From UBA1738 sp045655325 (lineage in GTDB: Bacteria; Bacillota; Clostridia; UBA1381), in NCBI GenBank assembly GCA_045655325.1, contig JAZOOY010000037.1, positions 1 to 8,000 on the forward strand: a stretch of DNA of 8,000 nt. The letters are read 5' to 3'. Below, piece by piece: positions 6,509 to 8,000 of the stretch. The position numbers and the translations under genes are program-made. The notes under the pieces are model-generated. The model was not told the DNA's origin. It was given only the letters and a program-made list of their open reading frames with translations, and made no database searches. How positions within the stretch are numbered: the first letter of the stretch is position 1; each line of letters opens with the position of its first letter.

Positions 6509-6891
6509 CAGGTTTTTGTTATATCACAAACAGCAAAGCCCAGCTTGTCTTTAGCATAGTCGCAAATGGCTCTTACTGCAGTTTCTGTGTTTGATACTGT
6601 TCCTGTAATTATAAGTGTTCCGCTAAAACGGTCAACAAAACCAAGGTCGATATTTGAAGATTTCATTGCAATATCGGCCGCAATTACCGCAGTTTCCGCT
6701 GGTGACATTGTAATAATGCCGATGGATTCACGGTGATAGTCTATTTCAGGGTTAAGACCCAGTTTCTGATACAAAATGTCGTCAGGACTGGCAATTATGT
6801 GGGCAAGAGTAATCTGTTTGCCCGGAACAAGTTCCTGTATAATTCGAAGCTTGTCTTTGCCGTCTTTTAAGATAGCATCTGTAATATCCAT
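6508..6891 (-). CDS. eutS: EutS/PduU-like permuted BMC-domain shell protein
   Basis: This is a 127-residue bacterial microcompartment shell protein of the circularly permuted EutS/PduU type, which forms hexamers in shell facets. Diagnostic blocks are RIIQELVPGKQITLAHIIA (16-34), TMSPAETAVIAADIAMKS (61-78), LGFVDRFSGTLIITG (83-97) and the C-terminal CDITKT. Two differences from classical EutS (about 111 residues) stand out: about 13 extra N-terminal residues, and a short insertion in LGLNPEIDYHRESIGI. I place the start at ATG 6891, with AGGAG (6905-6901) nine bases upstream. A longer TTG reading at 6900 would abut that site with no gap. It is the first gene of the operon and overlaps eutP by one base. 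No other shell or enzyme gene is present. Confidence 0.92.
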   Translation of the reverse strand: MDITDAILKDGKDKLRIIQELVPGKQITLAHIIASPDDILYQKLGLNPEIDYHRESIGIITMSPAETAVIAADIAMKSSNIDLGFVDRFSGTLIITGTVSNTETAVRAICDYAKDKLGFAVCDITKT

Positions 6892-6924
6892 AGTAAACAA
6901 CTCCTATAATGTATAGTTAAAATA

Positions 6925-6953
6925 AGTATACCATAAAAAAAACAGAAAAGCAA
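6925..6953 (-). promoter_or_regulatory. Promoter of the eutS-eutP-ireB-phosphatase operon
   Basis: On the minus strand, TTGCTT (6953-6948), a 17-base spacer and TATACT (6930-6925) form a good sigma-A promoter. TGG directly before the -10 gives the extended -10 element. The leader to ATG 6891 is only about 27 bases, too short for the EutV-type antiterminator hairpins found before many eut genes. The -35 lies inside the preceding gene's terminator. Confidence 0.8.
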
Positions 6954-6975
6954 TATTAAAGTTACTGCTTTTCTG
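6935..6975 (-). terminator. Terminator of the minus-strand XRE regulator
   Basis: On the minus strand CAGAAAAGCA (6975-6966) pairs perfectly over 10 bp with TGCTTTTCTG (6952-6943). T8 follows (6942-6935). The regulator's last codons form the 5' arm and its TAA (6964-6962) lies in the 13-base loop. Confidence 0.85.
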
Positions 6976-7378
6976 CAAGTTTTCTGTCACTTTTCTTTTG
7001 TTGGATTTTTTCTTTTTCACGCTGTTTGGTTTCTAAAAGCTCTTGATTTATGGCATCAGATACATTTATTCTGCCAACAGGGTCAAGTTTTTTGAATGCG
7101 TATAAAAGGACCTTTTCGTCACGGGATTTTAGTTTATATGTAGGACGGAAGAATTCGTCCTTTGTGTTTTTGTATTGGCAAAGGTAGTCAAGGGACACGT
7201 CAAAAAATACCGCAAGCTTTATAAGGTCACGGATTTTGAAGTGCTTTGTTCTGCCTTTTCGGTAGTTGACGAAATAGTTGGGACTAATGTCGCAACAGCC
7301 TGTGCAAACACGCTCATTTAAGCCGTTTTTCTCGATTAAGTGCATAAGATTTAGGTAAACAATTTCATCTGTTGTCAT
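6962..7378 (-). CDS. XRE/Cro-CI-type HTH regulator with charged C-terminal tail
   Basis: This 138-residue protein has an N-terminal Cro/CI-like helix-turn-helix at about residues 6-66 (helical run IVYLNLMHLIEKNG, recognition region ISPNYFVNYRKG, closing LAVFFDVSLDYL). Residues 84-138 form a second, highly charged helical part ending in a Lys/Glu/Gln-rich tail that may be a coiled coil. CTGCC (C25, C28, C29) lies at the turn of the helix-turn-helix, which is unusual and could be redox- or metal-sensitive, though this is only a guess. The start is ATG 7378, with GAGGTG (7389-7384) five bases upstream; a longer in-frame reading to 7444 lacks such support. It has its own terminator. Targets are unknown. 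Confidence 0.75.
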   Translation of the reverse strand: MTTDEIVYLNLMHLIEKNGLNERVCTGCCDISPNYFVNYRKGRTKHFKIRDLIKLAVFFDVSLDYLCQYKNTKDEFFRPTYKLKSRDEKVLLYAFKKLDPVGRINVSDAINQELLETKQREKEKIQQKKSDRKLAEKQ

Positions 7379-7382
7379 ATAA

Positions 7383-7407
7383 TCACCTCGTTGGGTGAAT
7401 TTTAGCA
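7383..7407 (-). promoter_or_regulatory. Possible extended -10 promoter and dyad over the ribosome binding site
   Basis: On the minus strand TGCTAAAAT (7407-7399) fits an extended -10, but no good -35 lies 17-18 bases upstream. Just downstream, TCACC (7398-7394) and GGTGA (7387-7383) form an inverted repeat around a 6-base loop. The second arm contains most of the Shine-Dalgarno site. The dyad could be an operator or a translation-limiting hairpin. Confidence 0.4.
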
Positions 7408-7433
7408 TAAATAATCCTACAGTTTTGCTCTTG

Positions 7434-7501
7434 TATAAGTGCAAGAATGTTATAAAATATAATTATAATAAAGTTAAGAGTTTGTTCTATTATGAGTGCA
7501 A
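7434..7501. repeat. Two TATRAGTGCAA elements between divergent regulators
   Basis: TATAAGTGCAA (7434-7444) and TATGAGTGCAA (7491-7501) match at 10 of 11 bases and start 57 bases apart, with very AT-rich DNA between. The first copy sits in a CTTG-N8-CAAG dyad (7430-7445). The second runs into the ribosome binding site AAAGGAA of the plus-strand regulator. They are candidate operators for one or both flanking XRE proteins. The region has no clear consensus promoter for the plus-strand gene; TATAAT at 7464-7469 lacks a -35. Confidence 0.4.
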
Positions 7502-7513
7502 AGGAATAATTTT

Positions 7514-7747
7514 ATGAACAGAGAAAAAGAAAGAGAAATTGGAAATAATATTAGAAAAATAAGAGAAGCAATGGGAATGACACAAGAGAAGCTTTCAACT
7601 AAATTACAGCTAGCAGGTTGCGACATAACCAGAAGTGCCGTTGCAAAAATTGAAGTTGGTCAAAGACATCTGTATCCTGATGAAATTATTTTGATAAAGG
7701 AAATATTGGGAACAGATTTTGATTCAATATTCTATGGTATGAAATAA
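7514..7747 (+). CDS. Small XRE-family HTH protein
   Basis: This 77-residue protein is almost entirely one Cro/CI-like helix-turn-helix, from IGNNIRKIREAMGMTQEKL (starting at residue 9) through ITRSAVAKIEVGQRHLYPDEI to KEILGTDFDSIF. It has no effector domain, so it may act as a simple DNA-binding repressor or dimerise through the helix-turn-helix fold. Such stand-alone XRE proteins are common in clostridial accessory and chromosomal DNA. The start is ATG 7514, with AAGGAA (7501-7506) seven bases upstream. A GTG at 7496 in the same frame would place the start before this site and is rejected. It is divergent from the other regulator. Targets cannot be read from the sequence. Confidence 0.8.
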   Translation: MNREKEREIGNNIRKIREAMGMTQEKLSTKLQLAGCDITRSAVAKIEVGQRHLYPDEIILIKEILGTDFDSIFYGMK

Positions 7748-7771
7748 TGTTTTTTTTAGACGGTCAATATA

Positions 7772-7798
7772 TTAGAAGAAAATTCATATTTTTTCTAA
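7772..7798 (+). other. AT-rich hairpin after the small XRE gene
   Basis: TTAGAA (7772-7777) pairs with TTCTAA (7793-7798), and AAAAT (7779-7783) pairs with ATTTT (7788-7792). One G is bulged and the loop is TCAT. No U-tract follows it on the plus strand, although T8 at 7750-7757 precedes it. It may serve as a weak transcript 3' end before the tRNA promoter. Confidence 0.3.
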
Positions 7799-7805
7799 AA
7801 AATAG

Positions 7806-7834
7806 TTGACAAATCGAAAAAAGCCTGTTATAAT
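7806..7834 (+). promoter_or_regulatory. Consensus promoter of the tRNA operon
   Basis: TTGACA (7806-7811) and TATAAT (7829-7834) are separated by 17 bases, with an extended -10 TG at 7826-7827. Every element is perfect consensus, as expected for a stable-RNA operon. It lies 17 bases before the tRNA-Leu 5' end. Confidence 0.92.
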
Positions 7835-7851
7835 GATGAAGTTGTGAATTG

Positions 7852-7936
7852 GCGAGGGTGGCGGAATCGGCAGACGCGCACGTTTGAGGGGCGTGTGGTT
7901 TATACCTTGCGAGTTCAAGTCTCGTCCCTCGCACCA
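7852..7936 (+). tRNA. tRNA-Leu (anticodon GAG)
   Basis: This is an 85-base class II tRNA. The acceptor stem pairs GCGAGGG (7852-7858) with CCCTCGC (7926-7932), followed by A73 and an encoded CCA (7934-7936). The D arm begins GCGGAATCGGCAGACGC. The anticodon stem CACGT/GCGTG encloses TTGAGGG with GAG at 7886-7888, which reads CUC and CUU. A longer variable region precedes the T arm GCGAG-TTCAAGT-CTCGT. The long variable region, A73 and anticodon together give leucine. Confidence 0.95.
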
Positions 7937-7945
7937 AATGAATAT

Positions 7946-8000
7946 AGCGGGATGGTGTAATGGTAGCACTAGTGACTCTGACTCACTCTGTACGGGTTCG
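7946..8000 (+). tRNA. tRNA-Gln (anticodon CTG), 3' part beyond window
   Basis: The sequence begins nine bases after the tRNA-Leu CCA and is probably on the same transcript. The acceptor 5' strand is AGCGGGA (7946-7952). The D arm is GTGT-AATGGTA-GCAC (7955-7969). The anticodon stem AGTGA/TCACT (7971-7975 and 7983-7987) encloses CTCTGAC with anticodon CTG at 7978-7980. The T arm is cut at GGGTTCG by the window end. The exact first base could not be checked because the acceptor 3' strand is missing. Confidence 0.88.

Noticed and set aside
6892..6900. Longer EutS-like reading from TTG at 6900
   Set aside because: The AGGAG site at 6905-6901 directly abuts the TTG with no spacing, while ATG 6891 has a normal 9-base gap.
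6892..6930. EutV-type antiterminator or cobalamin riboswitch in the eutS leader
   Set aside because: The leader is only about 27 bases and contains no paired hairpins or terminator.
7379..7444. N-terminal extension of the minus-strand regulator to ATG 7444
   Set aside because: GAGGTG stands five bases before ATG 7378, the HTH domain starts right after it, and the extra residues do not resemble part of an XRE protein.
7496..7513. GTG start at 7496 for the small XRE gene
   Set aside because: The clear ribosome binding site AAGGAA (7501-7506) lies downstream of it and serves ATG 7514.
7852..7936. tRNA-Leu 3' end as an integration site
   Set aside because: No repeat of the tRNA 3' end and no integrase are visible in the window.

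Overview
The window looks like chromosome from a low-GC Gram-positive bacterium, most likely a Clostridia member of the Oscillospiraceae or Lachnospiraceae kind found in the gut. The grounds are AT-rich intergenic DNA, strong AGGAG-type ribosome binding sites, near-perfect sigma-A promoters (TTGACA-N17-TATAAT), U-tract hairpin terminators, and an IreB-family protein, which is typical of Firmicutes. The genus cannot be fixed from this sequence alone.

Left part (1-5000). The first 100 bases are the N-terminus of a GyrB/ParE-type topoisomerase B subunit on the minus strand, with its own promoter. Divergent from it runs a plus-strand pair: a cysteine-rich YkgJ-type metal-cluster protein (286-801) and a topoisomerase III (topB, 833-2929). 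This ends at a terminator folded into the last topB codons. The membrane AAA+ protease FtsH follows (3070-4998) with its own promoter, ending at a bidirectional terminator (5006-5028).

Middle part (5027-6953, minus strand). This is a complete four-gene transcription unit with visible promoter and terminator. In transcription order it holds an EutS/PduU-like permuted BMC shell protein, an EutP/PduV-like P-loop GTPase, the kinase-substrate family protein IreB, and a PHP-domain phosphatase of the CpsB/YwqE family. A microcompartment shell protein and its partner GTPase sit here with no ethanolamine or propanediol enzymes, other shell genes or EutVW regulators. They share an operon with two proteins that in other bacteria belong to phospho-signalling. 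This is the most unusual part of the window.

Right part (6962-8000). Two divergent XRE-type regulators face away from an AT-rich region that contains a repeated TATRAGTGCAA element. A tRNA operon under a perfect consensus promoter follows, with tRNA-Leu(GAG) complete and tRNA-Gln(CTG) cut by the window end.

Three start sites need correction from the longest open frame: eutS at 6891 (ATG), the minus-strand regulator at 7378 (ATG) and the plus-strand regulator at 7514 (ATG). No CRISPR array, insertion sequence or phage gene was seen.
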